A DNA stretch of 64,000 nucleotides, from assembly GCA_022560025.1 (NCBI GenBank), contig JAFISE010000056.1, positions 62,001-126,000 on the forward strand. The letters are read 5' to 3'. How positions within the stretch are numbered: the first letter of the stretch is position 1; every line of letters begins with the position of its first letter. Shown here piece by piece: positions 36,933 through 50,589 of this stretch. Below the pieces are notes generated by a model. It did not search any database. It saw only the letters and a list, made by a program, of their open reading frames with translations, and had not been told where the DNA came from. The stretch is from Stagonosporopsis chrysanthemi (taxonomy: Eukaryota > Ascomycota > Dothideomycetes > Pleosporales > Didymellaceae). Both the position numbers and the translations under genes were made by a program.

Positions 36933-39900
36933 TATAACAACATAGGCTGCTAAAAGAGTCTAAAAGGCATAGGTATCTGCTATAAAGTGTATAGAAGTAC
37001 TAAGATAAACTACAGGACTAGTTCTTTATTCCTATAAGTCTTGTACAAAAGAATGCTTTAGAGCTATTTATTTAAACTCTGTAAAGACTTCTCTTCTTAT
37101 ACCTAGAAGCTTAGAGAAGACTATACTAAAGAGTAACGTATGTTATAAGTAAGTAACGCGTACAAGCAAGCAACGCACCCTACTAACTTTGCGCACCTCT
37201 CCTATCTAAATTTATAATAGCTCTACGCAACGTTACTTAATTACTCTTAAATAAAGCAGATATACAGCTTGCTATCTTATCTATTAATGCTTAACAAATC
37301 TAGGGCAATTGTCTTGCTGCAGCAATGTACAACGTAGCTAAAGCAACGCTCTGCTGCTGACGCGCTAGGATACCTGCCTAACGTAATTACTAACCTAACT
37401 TAAGGAAGCTTACTAAGGTAGAAGAGAAGGTAATTGTTAGACATATACTTAACTTAGATTCTTGTAAATTTGCACTTATGTACAAAGCTGTACGTAATAT
37501 AGCTAATAATCTACTTGCTGTGCGCAGCACTAGTTAGGTTAGCATCTACTAGCTGCGCAACTTTGTTAAGTGTACAGACAGTCTTAAGACACGTTTTAAT
37601 TAAGCGTACAATAGGCAGCAAGCTCTATACAAGGATCTAGTTCTAATTAAGAGCTAGTTTAAGCTTATAGAAGAGACAAAGGCTAAGTACAGTATCTGTA
37701 ATAATAATATCTATAACTTTAACAAAGCTAGCTTTATAATAGGCAAGATTACAACTTAGCTTGTTGTAACAAGATTAGAGAAGAGAGGCAGGCTAAAGAG
37801 CATCTAGCCTAGCAACTGTAAATAGGTGACAGCAATTACTACTATTAACGCTGCTAGCTAGTTAGTCTTGCTGTTTATTATCTTTGCTAGCTAGTATTAT
37901 CTATCTGCTTAGTACAAGGAAGCAGAGATACTACACAACTAGGTAATTGCAGTTAGTAACAATAGCTAGATAAACAACAAGCTAAGAGTAGAGTAGCTAA
38001 AGCACTTTAATACTTATATAAAGACTTGTATCTTTAGTGTGTATTACTTGCTTGTCCTTAACAGCTATAAGAGCTACTACTTTCTTAAGTTTTAAGAGCT
38101 TTATAAAGAGAACAATATCTATATACTCTGTATACTGCCTTACTTATCCTACCTGCTATAGCTGCTTAATGTTAGCTACTTCTTGCTGTTAAAGCGCACG
38201 TATAGCTGCAAGGTTAAGAGCCTTATCTGCTACTACATTAATTATATTACTAAGCTTAAGTTCCTGCTAGCCTTTAAGGCAGCGTACAATTAATTGTTTA
38301 CCTTAGCTAATATCTGCTTAGCCTTTTAAGGCACAGGCCTTGTACCTCTCTAGCTAAATACTGTTCTATTAAAGCTTAATATGCAGCTGCGTACGCCTAC
38401 TCTAGCTGCCCTACTAGAGGCGCTCTAGGAAGCGCGTACGCTAAGCAATATATATAAACTTAAGGCTTAATTAACCTTAATATGTAAGTGTGTGCGCTAA
38501 CATAAGAGCTTATTACTTACTTCTATTATTAAAGCAATTAATTAGCTTAAGAAGAGTACTAAGGTAATAATGCTCTTAGCTAAGTTAATGCGCAATTAAA
38601 TTGCTAGCCTTAAGAAGGCTAATAAAGCAGTGTTAGCGCGTAAATAGTGTAAAAAAAAGCGTATACAGCAGCATAGAGTCTTAATAAAGAGAGCTAAAGA
38701 GGATCTACTTGTTTAAGGTAAGGCTAATTAGCAGATTGCTTATAAGCAGCGTTAAAGAAGAGAGCAATTAGGCATAAGCTGCTAAGCTCTTGCGCGCTGT
38801 AAAAAGTGCAGAGAGACTAGACATAACTTTTATATGTGTAAGAAAGATACTTTAGATACTGCTTAATCTACTCTATTAGTATCTATATATTGTCTTATAA
38901 GGTAGTTAAGATATACGCATGTAGAGGTGCGCAAAGTTAGTAGAGTGCGTTGCTTACTTATACGCGTTACTTGCTTATAACATACGTTAGTTAAAAGATA
39001 GATCTAAGTTAGGTAGTTGTTAGGTAGTATAAAGTAGGCTTAAAGAACTAAGCTTATTCTTATATTACTCTCTTTCTTATAAGCAGATTGTCTCTAATTC
39101 TGTAAAATTATAAGGAAAATTCTTTTACTATAAAGGTTTAAACTTTAAAAAGGTATAAAATATATCTAACTTCTTTCTATTCTAAGACTCTAGTCTTTTT
39201 TTACTATTATTAATCTCTATTTAGGTTTTGCTATACAATCTATATTAGCTTCTCTATACTTATCTATTCTAGGTAAGCTTTCTAGTAATAATAACTAAGA
39301 AAATTAGATTGCTACTAGGCTTATAGCTGTTGTAAGAGCCTATACTACAACAAAGTAGCTTTTACTAAAGTTATAGTAACTGTAGAAATATATTTAATCT
39401 ACTTCCTAATTAGGTTAAATTGCTTATAGCATGCTTCTTAAGTAAACAACGTATACTCTAACTATTTTTATTCTCTAACAAATACTAGTTCTAACTATAA
39501 GTACTTTACACAACCCTATCTAATTACTACTAACTATTACTAGGCTTGTTTTTTAGTTACTATGCTAATACCTGTTCTTTCTAGTGCTTTTGCAGTAGCC
39601 TATTAAGTTATCTGCCTTTGTTTAATTTAGGCCTTTGCGCAGAGAAATATAGTAGTGTATACCTTTAATAAAGCATTGTTATTAAAGTGTACTTATTATA
39701 CACTTTAGAATAAGAAGTATTGTCTAGTTTAATTACTATCTCTACTCTTTTATTTACTTTTACTTACTTATATAAGTGCTAATTTATATTAAAGCTAAGT
39801 ATAATACTTTTTATAGCAATCTTATTGTATAAGAAGAGGCTATAGTAGAAGAAAGTAGAGAGTTAAGAGATCTAGAGGCAGTAGCTACAGCTGCTGTTTA

Positions 39901-40038
39901 TAAGGCTGCTTAGAGTAGCCTTTATTAGTCTACTTATACCTTAGCAAGTATAGTATAGGTAGCAACTATGTAGCTTAAAGAGGTATTAGCTACTAATATA
40001 TTACTCTATTAGTACTACGTCTAGCCTATTACTAATTA
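36933..40038 (-). mobile_element. Gypsy-3, left part, with Pogo-C in its LTR
   Basis: A reverse-oriented gypsy LTR runs from 36,933 to 37,135, is split by Pogo-C, and continues at 38,988 to about 39,065. About 1 kb of the 3' internal region follows, including part of the antisense frame, up to 40,038, where Gypsy-4 begins. The rest of the internal region is absent; an LTR end of the same orientation appears only after Gypsy-4. Confidence 0.82.
37136..38987 (+). mobile_element. Pogo-C, Fot1/pogo-type element, RIP-degraded
   Basis: 1,852 bp, exactly the length of Pogo-B, in opposite orientation, with TA on each side (37,134-37,135 and 38,988-38,989). TIRs are recognisable. The plus strand carries the transposase reading frame, riddled with TAG/TAA. 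No indel relative to Pogo-B is needed to account for its length. Confidence 0.9.
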
Positions 40039-40316
40039 TATAAGAACAAGCCTAGTTCTTTAAGCCTACTTAACACTACCTAACAACTACCTAACTTAGA
40101 TTTGTCTTTTAACTACTTCTTAGTACAGTCTTCTCTAAGCTCTTAGGTATAAGAAGAAAAGCTTCTACAGAGTTTAGATAGATAGTTTTTGAGTATTCTT
40201 TTATATAAGACCTATAAGAATAGAGATCTAGTCTTGTAGTTTATCTTGATACTCTTATATACCTTATAGTAGATACTTATACAATTTAGACTCTTTTAGC
40301 ATCTTATATTGTTATA
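40039..40316 (+). repeat. 5' LTR of Gypsy-4
   Basis: 278 bp, starting TATAAGAACAAGCC (TGTAAGAAC in the least mutated copies). Confidence 0.88.
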
Positions 40317-43300
40317 TTATACTTTAAAACTTGTCCTAGCTAGTAATAGCTTTATAATAATATTGCTATAGTTTGTTTAGTTATTTGCATAAGCACAGGT
40401 AGAGTATTATACCTAAACTAAACAAGTCTTTAAATTGTTTATATAATAGTTAAGATACTAAAGATCTCTTAATAACTAAAGCTTATAAGTTTAGAACTTT
40501 CTATAACTTACTATTCTAGGATTTACTTTAGAAAAGCTATATTAGATTATACTAAGATAGATACTTAGAGACTATTAATAACTTACTTAATTTAGATACA
40601 ACCTTAATATTAAGTACTACTACAGAACCTACTACTTAGTCTTAGAACTAATTAAAGGCTAGATACTCTTAGAGCCCTATACTAGTATAACTATCTCTTA
40701 CTAACAATAGATTTAATTTAGAGCTACTCTACTACAATCTCTTAGAAGATATAGCCTAACTACAGCAAGAACTTACTTAGTTACGTGCTAGTCTTGTTCT
40801 AGCAGATTACTCTCTACTTATAATAGAAACACTACTAATAGGTATACTATATTAATCTACTATATAGTAGCTATTAGAAGCTAGCTTAGTACTTACAGTA
40901 TGCAAAAAGCTCTCTAAAAAGATCTCTAATATTAAGGTTCTTAGAAATAGAAGTAACTCTACCTTTTAGTAATAGTACACTTTTATTTAAGACTAACTTA
41001 ATATTAATATAGACTACTATTAGAGTGTATGTATATGTATAGCTCTTGTCAAAGGTTATACCTCTAGATTAGCTAAAGAATACTTAGAACCTTAGTACCT
41101 TTCTAATAACAAGTTAGACTGTTTTTATACTATAGAAGAGATAATTACGCTCCTTAAGACATACTTTGTTACTAGGAACAAGTAGGTAGAAAGCTAAGCA
41201 GCCTTTAATTAACTTTAAATAGAGAAATTAGAAACTTAGCTTACTTTTAAGAGCTGTTTCTTTAGTATAGCTATTAAAGAAAAAGTACTCTAATTATAAT
41301 AGTTTTACTATATATAGACTAAAATCTTTCTTAGTATTTAAGTACCTAATCTAGGCTTTAAGCAGCAATAGTATAATTCCTTCTCTTAAATAGTAGAACA
41401 CTTAACTGCTTATAATATAGAAAGAAAGAATAACTCTACTATACTTCTACTTCTAGTTTTATAACTTCTAAGATTAAAAAGAATACCTTAGTTAGATGTA
41501 AAACAAAGCTTTGTTATAATAAGTTAATAAGGTTACTTTTTTTTAAAGCTAATATACTTACTTTACTCAGAGTACCCTTGCACTTTGCTAACCTTCTAAT
41601 ACACTTGCAACTGTAAGAATATAACTCTAAGAGCTTGCTATAACTGTAGAAAGCTAAGACACTTTACTAAGGATTGCACAGTACTCTGTGTATACAAAAT
41701 TAAGGTAGAACAAAAAGACTTTATTAATACTAAAGAAGACTTTAACAAGACTAATATAATCTTTATAAGAAATAGTTTTAGTTAGAAAGATTATTCTACT
41801 TAGGCCTAAACTAATATAATCTATCTAATCTCTTACTATCTTATTTGCTTAGTAGTCTTTATTTCTTTACTTTTACTATTCTTTGCAACTAAGAGCTTAG
41901 TGTTTAACTCTACTTCTTAGTTAATACTAGTAACTAAGGATTTTTATTTTTAAACTCTAATATTGTATATTCTATCTTTACTTTAGTTTATAAACCTATC
42001 TAAAAGCTACTTTTCTTAGTCTAGGTTAAAGTTTTTTAGAATTAAATTACTTCTTCTATAACTTAGTATATATAGTTCTACTTTATAGTTTAAAGCTAAA
42101 AGGTATACAACTATATTTTTATTCTTATAGACCTTAGATTATAAGACTGTATTATTAGAATTAAGTAGTTAAAGTATTTTAAGCTACTACTTAATATAAA
42201 TAAGTCTTGGTTAATATAGCCTGCTAAATACCTCTAATTATATAATTCTACACTGCCTTTATTAATAAAATTGTAACAACTTCTTAAGAAAAGCAAAGCT
42301 TAACAGGACGTAGAGTAACAAGATACTTTATAGAAATAAAAAGAGTATTAGCAACAATACAGCCTTAGTACAACTATTTAACATATAAGAAGTATATTAA
42401 GGTTACCTAAGTTTTGTTTGTAACTCTTAGTGCTACTTAATAAAGTAGTAAACACCTCTATAACTAGTCTAACTAAAGTTACTACTATTACTATCTTCTT
42501 AGCAAATACTTTCTACTTCTTAATAAAGAAACTATAAAACAAGTTCTTTATAACTAATCTATATAAGGTTAATTATATTATAGAAGAGAAGTGTAACTAA
42601 GAAAACTTTAACAACGATTAACTAATCTAGAAATACTTACTAGCTTAATGATCTTAGTATACTAATATATTTAGTAAGATAAAAGCTAAAAGCCTACTAG
42701 AATACTACCTTTACAACTACAAGATTGTTTTAAAAGAACTCTTACTAAACTATTACTTTTTCTTGTATAAATAGAACCTAGAAGAACTTAAAGCTACTAA
42801 GAAGTTTGTATAAGAATAGCTATACTATAGTTAGATTAAATACAGCTAAAGCTTGTTTATATTACTTATACTATATATACAAAAACTAAATAAAAGCCTG
42901 TATATCTACATAGACTATTACAAATTAAGTAATTTAACTTGTAAAGACTCTTATCTAATACTCTATATAGATAAGCTACTTACGTAACTATCTAAGGCAA
43001 AGATATTTACAAAGTTTAATATTTAATTAGCTTTTAACTAAATCTATATAGATTCTACTTTTAAAAAGTATACTATATTCTAGATATATTATAGTACATA
43101 TTAGTATAAGGTCTTACTATTTAGTTTATATAATAGCTCTACTATGTACTAGCGCTATATAAACAACGTTTTAATTAACTACTTAGATAACTTCTATATT
43201 ACTTACTTAGACAATATCTTTATCTACTCTAAAGATACTTAGACTTACTAGATACATGTTAAAAAGGTTCTAGAATATCTTTACTCTGCAAGCCTGTAGA

Positions 43301-43853
43301 TTAATATTAAGAAAAGTAAATTCTATATAAGCTGTACTTAGTACCTTAAGTATATACTTATAAACAAAGGTATTAAGGTTAATCCTAAGAAGGTATAGGT
43401 TTTAATAGATTAGAAGCTACTAACAATTGTTACAGGTATAAAATTATTCTTAAGCTTTACTAGTTTCTATTATTAATTTGTCTCTAAATTTTCTAAGGTA
43501 ACTAAACTTCTAATTATACTATAAAGCTTAATAAACACCTTTATATAGACGCTAGATTACTAAGATAGCTTTAAAAGGCTTAGAGAGAGCTTACTAGCTA
43601 TCTTAACACTGTGCTACTTTAATCTAGACTATAAAACTAAGCTAGAGACAGATATATCTAATAGAGTAGTTACAAGAGTTATGTCTTAGAAACATCCTCA
43701 TAGACGCTAGTATCCTACAGCATTCTGTAGCTAATTGCTATCTAGTTTAGAATTAAACTAAGAGATCTATAACAAGGAACTTTTTGCTATTCTCTAAGCG
43801 TTTAATAAGTAGCAAGTAGAACCAATATCTATACTAAGTTAGATCTATATCTA

Positions 43854-45705
43854 ACGTGTTTTATAAGCGTGTGCTGCGTATAAGCATGCGCTGCACCCTA
43901 CTAACTTTGCGCACCTCTATAATTATATATCTTAACACTATAATAATTTAAGATATAGATATTTATAGAGTAAGTTAAATAGTATCTAAAGTATCTTTCT
44001 TGCATATACATAAGTTATGCCTAGTCTCTCTGCACCTCTTACAGCGCGCAAGAGCCTAGCAGCTAACACTTAATTGCTCTCCCTCTTAACGCTCTTTATA
44101 AGCAATCTGCTAATTAGCCTTTTGTTAAGCAAGTATATCCTTGCTAGCTCTCTTTGTTAAGACTCTACGCTGCTGTATACGCTTTTTCTTGCGCTGTCTA
44201 TGCGTAGACGCTGCCTTATTTGCCCTCTTAAGGCTAGTAATCTGATTGCGCATTAGCTTAGCTAACAGCATTATTACTTTAGCACTCTTCTTAAGTTAAT
44301 TAATTGCTTTAATAATAGAGGTAGGTAATAAGCTCTTATATTAGCGTACGCACTTATATATAAGTATTAATTAAGCTTTAAGCTTATATATGTTGCTTAG
44401 CGTACAAGCTTCCTAGATAGCTTCTAGTAGAGCAGGTAAAGTAGGTATACGCAGCTGCACGTTAAGCTTTAACAGTACAACGTCTAGTTAGAAAGGCACA
44501 AGGCTTGCGCCTTAAAAGGCTGAGCAGATATTAGCTAAGGTAAATAATTAATTAAATGCTGCCTTAAATACTAGCAGAAACTTAAGCTTAGTAATATAGT
44601 TAATATAGTAGCAGATTAGAGCCTTAACCTTACAGCTGTACGCGCGCTTTAATAGTAAGAAGCAGCCTATATTAAGAGGTTGCAGTAAGTAAGATAAGTA
44701 AAGCAGTATACAGAGCGTGTAGATGTTATTTTCTTTGCAGAGCTCTTAAAACTTAAGAGAGTAGTAGCTCTTATAGCTGTTAAGGACAAGCAGGCAATAT
44801 ATGCTAACAACGCAAGTCTTTGTATAAGTATTAAAGTGCTTTAGCTACTCTACTCTTAGCTTGTTGTTTGTCTATCTATTGTTGCTAACTGCAATTACCT
44901 AGTTGCGTAGGATCTCTGCTTCCTTGTACTAGGCAGAAAGATAATACTAGCTAGCAAAGATAAGGAACAGTAGGATTGTCTAGCTAGCAGTGTTAATTGC
45001 AGCAATTACAGTCACCTACTTGTAATTACTAGGCTAGACAGTCTTTAGCTAGCCTCTCTTCTCTAACCTTGTTACAACAAGCTAAGTTGTAATCTTGCCT
45101 ATTATAAAGCTAGCTTTATTAAAGTTGTAGACGTTATTATTGCAGATACTATACTTAACTTTTGTCTACTTTACAAGCTTAAACTAGCTCTTTATTAGTA
45201 CAGGATCTTTACAAAGAGCTCTCTGCTTATTATAAGCTTAATTAAAACGCGTTTTAAGACTGTCTGTATGCTTAACAAAGTTGCAAGGCTAGTAGACGCT
45301 AACCTAACTAGCGCTACGCGCAGCTAGCAGCTTATCAGCTATATTACGTACAACAGCGTATATAGGTGCAAATCTACGTGTATCTAGGTTAAGTATATGT
45401 CTAACAATTACCTCTTCTTCTTGCTAGGTAAGCTTCCTTAAGTTAGGCTAGTAATTGCGTTAGGCAGGTATACTAGCGCGTTAGCAGCAGATTGTTTGTT
45501 TAGACACGTTAAAGATAGTAGCAGCTCTACAATTGCTCTGTATTTAATAAGAATTAATAGAAGAGATAGCAAGCTAAACGTCTACTTTATTTAAAACTAA
45601 TAGAAGAGCACTATATTAAGCTATTGTATATTAAGATAGGAGAGGTGTGCAAAGTTAGTAGGGTGCAGCGCATACTTGTACGCAGCGCACGCTTATAAAA
45701 CACGT
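43854..45705 (-). mobile_element. Pogo-D, divergent Fot1/pogo-type subfamily copy
   Basis: 1,852 bp with TA on both sides (43,852-43,853 and 45,706-45,707), inserted in the RNase H region of Gypsy-4. The empty site is present in Gypsy-1 near 17,597 (GTATCTACTCTAAC). Its 65-bp TIRs differ from those of Pogo-B by transversions as well as transitions (for example GTGTGCTGC for GAGTGACGC), which RIP cannot explain, so it is a separate subfamily. The transposase frame is heavily degraded. Confidence 0.9.
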
Positions 45706-48700
45706 TACTTTAACTACTGTTCTCTAGAATATTTTATAACTACTAAAGTCTTAAATGCCTAATAAGCTAAGTAGGCAGAGGCACTTACTCTATTTAACTA
45801 CTAAATTAAATATACCTTAGAGAAGAACAATAAAAAAGCTAATATTCTTAGCTAAAGAGAGTAAGACCTAGCTAACCTTAAGTTAGCTTAGGAAGATAAT
45901 TGCTCCTAAGTAATTTTAGGTCTCTAACAACTCTACAACTATATTAACTCTAATCTTGCTTAATTCTATTTATTATATTTCTTAGTATATATTATCTGCA
46001 CTTTGCAGCTAGAGATATAGTTAGACTCCTTAGAACTAATTAAAGCTGTACTGTAACACAATTGCTAGGCCTTTAAAAAAGAGTAAAAATTTCTAGCTCT
46101 TAGTTATTAGATCTATAATAGTCTACTTCTATATTAAGGTTAGTTGTATATAGCCTTAGACTCTTTATTATATACATGCCTTATCTAAGAAGGCTATAAC
46201 TAAGTATCTACTACTTACCTAAGTGTAAAGAAAACCTACTAGCTACTATTCTAATAGTATTACTAGCAAGGTATAGAGGTAAGCTATAAATAATATATGT
46301 AAAACTATATCTCTTATTACTATAGTTATTTAAAACAGACCTAACTCTGTAGGTACCTCTACTTATTACCTATCTCTAATTAACTTATACAGCACCTATA
46401 TATAGATTTTAAGAATTTTCTAAAAGATAAAGCTAGATACAATTAAGTACTTGTTATTATTAACTATTTAACAAAGTAAGTAATTACTATCTTGTACTAT
46501 AAGAGAATAACTATATAAGAGATAGCTTTTTATTTATTTAATAAGTCTATTGTTTTAGTTATACTCTTAAGTTAATAGTATTGAATTATAGACTCTAGTT
46601 TGTGTCCTATTTCTAGTATAAGTTCTGTTAGATTATTAGCGTTAAAGTTAAGCTTTCTACTACTTACTATAAAGAAACTAATAGCTAAATAGAGATTATA
46701 AATAAGTATATTAACTAGTAGCTATAACTATTTATAATATACTATTAAGATAACTAGTCTAAATTACTACTACTTATTAACTGTGCACAGCTTACTTTAC
46801 TTTATTCTAGTATTAGAATAACTCTCTATTAAGTATTGTTTATAAGCAAACTTTAACAAAGCTAATAGTAGAATAGACTTAATATAGATACAACTCTTTG
46901 TAACAACCTAAACTACTAAGATATACTTACTCTAGTAACTTGTATACACTAAGCTTAGAAGGTAGCTAAAGAGAATATAGAAAAGGCGCAGCTACAAATA
47001 AGAGCTACTAAGGACAAGTACTATAGTCTAGTTAACTAGGTAGTAGGTAATAAAGTATACTTATTAACTAACAACCTAGCTATTAAGTATCTTAGCTAAA
47101 AGCTATCTAACCTATAAGAAGGTCTGTTTAAGGTTCTTAAATAAGTTAGTTATTTATAGAATTTAAAACTTCTTTTTAGCTTATAAATCTATAATATCTT
47201 TACTCTAGATATACTTTGTAAAGACCTAGCAGACCTTCTGCCTAGATAAGAAGCTTTAAAACTCTTAGGTATTCTAATTTCAAGAGTTAAGAAATAGAAA
47301 GTATAAAAGATACTTATAAGTAAGCTAGTCTAATAACACTTAAAGTACTGTGTAAGTTAGCTAAAATACAACCTTAACTCTACCTAGTACCTAGTAGAAA
47401 ACTTTAAGAATACTCTCTATAAGCTAAGAGTATTTTATAATAAGTATTTATAATTACTAGGTCTTTTAAAGTAGTTACTAAATTAGATTAAATCTTAAAA
47501 AGAAAACAGCTAGTAATAGTTTAAGTAAGTAGAATATAAATTTAAAAGACAAAGAAGACTTAGACTACTCTAAACTCTTACTAACTTAGCTAAGTAATAA
47601 AAGAAAATGTTTACTCTACTATATATATAGTAATTAAGCTAGAGCTTTACTAATATTACTTATTTCTTCTTTAGTGTCTACTAAAAGAGTATCTAAATTA
47701 GCTAACACCTTTTTAAGTACTAATTTCTTTAAGCTCTTGCCTATAGTGCTTTGCTATAGAGCCTTAACTACTAGAGCTTATAAAAATACTACTGCCTACC
47801 TTAGCTCTGCTACCTTATTACATAAAGACTTTACTTATATAGTAAGTACTCTTATTACCTCTATTAAGGCTTAATTAGTAACAAGCTAGACATAGTACTA
47901 ATAAAGTAATATATTAGCAGCTAACACCTCTTTAAGCTGTGTAGTTACTACTTATACTATACTTGCTAAGGTATAAGCTAACTAATAGAAGTTATTCTAA
48001 GCAGTCTTATAAACAGGCTATATAGCTACTACCTTTAGCTTCTTTAACTCTCTACTTTCTTCTACTATAGCTTCTTCTTATACAACAAGGTTGCTTTAAA
48101 AAGCATTGTACTTAAGTCCAATATAAATTAGTACTTATTTAAAAGTTAGCTTAAGAACTAATAAAAAGAAAGTAATAGTAATTAAACTAGACAATACTTT
48201 TTATTCTAAAGTGTGTAATAAGTACACTTTAACAACTATGCCTTATTAAAGGTATATACTACTGTGTTTTCTTATACAGAGGCCTAAATTAAATAAAGGC
48301 AGATAACTTAATAAGCTACTATAAGAGCACTAAGAGAGACAAGTATTAGCATAGTAACTAAAAAACAAGCCTAGTAATAGTTAGTAGTAATTAGATAGAG
48401 TTTTTGTTTAAAGTACTTGCAGTAAGAATTAGTGTCTATTAGAGAATAGAAATAGGCAAGGCATACGTTGTTTACTTAAGAAGCATGCTGTAAGTAATTT
48501 AACTTAATTAAGAAGTAGATTAAATATATTTTTATAGTTACTACAACTTTAGTAAAAGCAACTTTGTTGTAGTATAGGCTCTTATAATAGCTATAAGCCT
48601 AGTAATAATCTAATTTGCTTAATTATTACTAAAGAGCTTACTTAAGACAAATAAGTACAGAGTAGCTAATATAGGTTATGTAGCAAAAACTTAAATAAAG

Positions 48701-48850
48701 GTTAATAATCGTAAAGAAAGACTAGAGTCTTAGAATAGATAAGAGTTAGATATATTTTATACCTTCTTAAAGTTTAAATCTTTATAGCACAAGAATTTTC
48801 CTTATAATTTTGTAGAATTAAAGACAATCTGCCTATAAAGAAGAGAGTAA

Positions 48851-49128
48851 TGTAAGAATAAGCCTAGTTCTTTAAGCCTACTTTACATTACCTAACAACT
48901 ACTTATCTTAGATCTATCTTCTAACTACTCCTTAGTACAGTCTTTTCTAAGCTTCTAGGTATAAGAGGAGAAGCTTCTATAGAGTTTAGATAGATAGTTT
49001 TAAAGTATCCTTTTATACAAGACCTATAGAAATAAAGATCTAGTCCTATAGTTTATTCTAGTACTTCTATACACTTTGTAGTAGATACCTATACAATTTA
49101 GACCTTTCTAGCATCCTGTATTGTTATA
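48851..49128 (+). repeat. 3' LTR of Gypsy-4
   Basis: 278 bp starting TGTAAGAATAAGCC and ending TTGTTATA. Confidence 0.88.
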
Positions 49129-49292
49129 AAAAAGATACTTTAAAACTATCTATCTAAACTCTGTAGAGACTTCTCTTTTTATACCTAGAAGCTTAGAGAA
49201 GACTATGCTAAGAAGCAGTTAGAAGACAGATCTAAGTTAGGTAGTTGTTAGGTAGTGTAAGGTAGGCTTAAAGAACTAGGCTTGTTCTTATA
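49129..49292 (-). repeat. Partial reverse LTR, right end of Gypsy-3
   Basis: About 164 bp matching the second part of the reverse LTR, starting mid-LTR at AAAAAGATACTTTAAAAC and ending GTTCTTATA. Confidence 0.8.
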
Positions 49293-50480
49293 GTAGTAAT
49301 ATCTAAAGATAGTTCTAAGGCGCTAGATTAGTCTTCTTTAACTTATAACAGGTTATAATAGGCCTTAATATAAAGCTATATACTTTATTATTACAACTCT
49401 CTAATAATAATAAACTTTAGTAGTTGCAAACTTCTAGTAATACTCTAGAACTTTAGTTATAATAAGCTCTAATTTAAAAGAAGTATAAAAAGTAGTAGAG
49501 TAGCTTACTTAATTCTATACTAAGCACGCTTAAGCACTATATAAAGAGAAGAGTAATTTTAATATACTAGCTAGTTTTGGTATACTAAAAGAATACTAAG
49601 CTTTATACAGCTCTAGTAGCTGCTATAGAATATAAATTATATAAAAGAAAAAAAGTCTAAGTAGAAGAGACTGTTAAGGTTGTACTTTAAGCAAAGCTTG
49701 TAAGCACTCTTTAATTAGTTCTTAAGAATAAATATAGTAACAAGAGGCTAAAAGAAAATTATAGTAAAGAGTACAGATACTATCTGTCTGTCTTAAAAGT
49801 AAGAGTAACAATAAGTAGTACAGAGTAGACTGTCTAGCTTAAAGGTTAAAGTTAAGATCTAATAACTTAGATTATTACTTAGGTTAAACACAAACTATAA
49901 GAGTTTATATTTCTACTATACTATATACTATAACTATAAGATACTTGTTAACAAGTAACTAGAGTTAGTTTAATAAGATATAGTTATAGTTGCTTGTTAA
50001 CAAGCAGAATTGTATTATACTTGTTAACAAGCAATAGTCTGTGCATGCTTGTTAATAAGCAAGTTACGTAACCTGTAATTACTTCGTCCTGTGCCTTAAT
50101 CCCTAGCTCCTGTTAGGATTCTAGTTGGTTACTTATTACACTGCGCTGCATCCTTTGTAGGATTGTAACAGAGACTTTAATAGTTAAAGAAGAGTAGCAG
50201 ATAGCAGCTTTAAAAGAGTTTAGAGTATATAGTAATAGTAAGAAGTTATAAAAGTGTGCGCGCGCTAAAGTAGGTAAGACCTCCTAATAACGCTGTAGAC
50301 AGTACAATAAGACAAGGTATAACACGCAAACGTGCAAGAATAGTATAGAAGTAGTCTCTAAATAATATTCAAAGCTATACTATACCTTGTAGCACTAGAG
50401 TGTAGTGTTTTAGGCTATAATAAGGTAAGGTTTAGCAGGGTCTTAGCAAAAGTAGGTAACTTGCCTGTGTAAGCGACTTA
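49293..50480 (+). mobile_element. Degraded pogo-like remnant, C-terminal part
   Basis: The plus strand at about 50,291-50,350 reads RCRQYNKTRYN-x-QTCK, which resembles the C-terminal zinc knuckle of Pogo-B (CKKCRETRHN-x-RTCK) with decayed residues. Upstream sequence is AT-rich and broken. No TIR could be defined. It is probably a third pogo-like family. Confidence 0.45.
49944..50060. repeat. Cluster of four CTTGTTAACAAG-type palindromes
   Basis: Palindromic units centred on GTTAAC occur at 49,944-49,955, 49,992-50,005, 50,020-50,032 and 50,045-50,060 (the last as GCTTGTTAATAAGC). Confidence 0.7.
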
Positions 50481-50589
50481 CCTGTAGAGTACGTTATACT
50501 ACTATATTTATATAACTTCTTTATAGTCACTATCTTGTAATGTAAGCAATAAGTAAACAGAGTTTACAACAGCATCTAAGACTAAGGTT

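Larger units (their letters stand above)
40039..49128 (+). mobile_element. Gypsy-4, Ty3/gypsy element with Pogo-D inserted
   Basis: Two 278-bp LTRs bound 9,090 bp, or about 7.24 kb without Pogo-D. Degraded gag, reverse transcriptase (YLDN-IFIYSKD near 43,200-43,235), RNase H and integrase follow the Gypsy-1 order on the plus strand. The flanking 5-mers (AATTA and AAAAA) do not match, and both neighbours are Gypsy-3-type sequence, so rearrangement after insertion is likely. It has more RIP-type changes than Gypsy-1. Confidence 0.9.

Noticed and set aside
49944..50060. CRISPR-like array
   Set aside because: Four short palindromes with unequal spacing in a eukaryotic repeat block, with no array structure.
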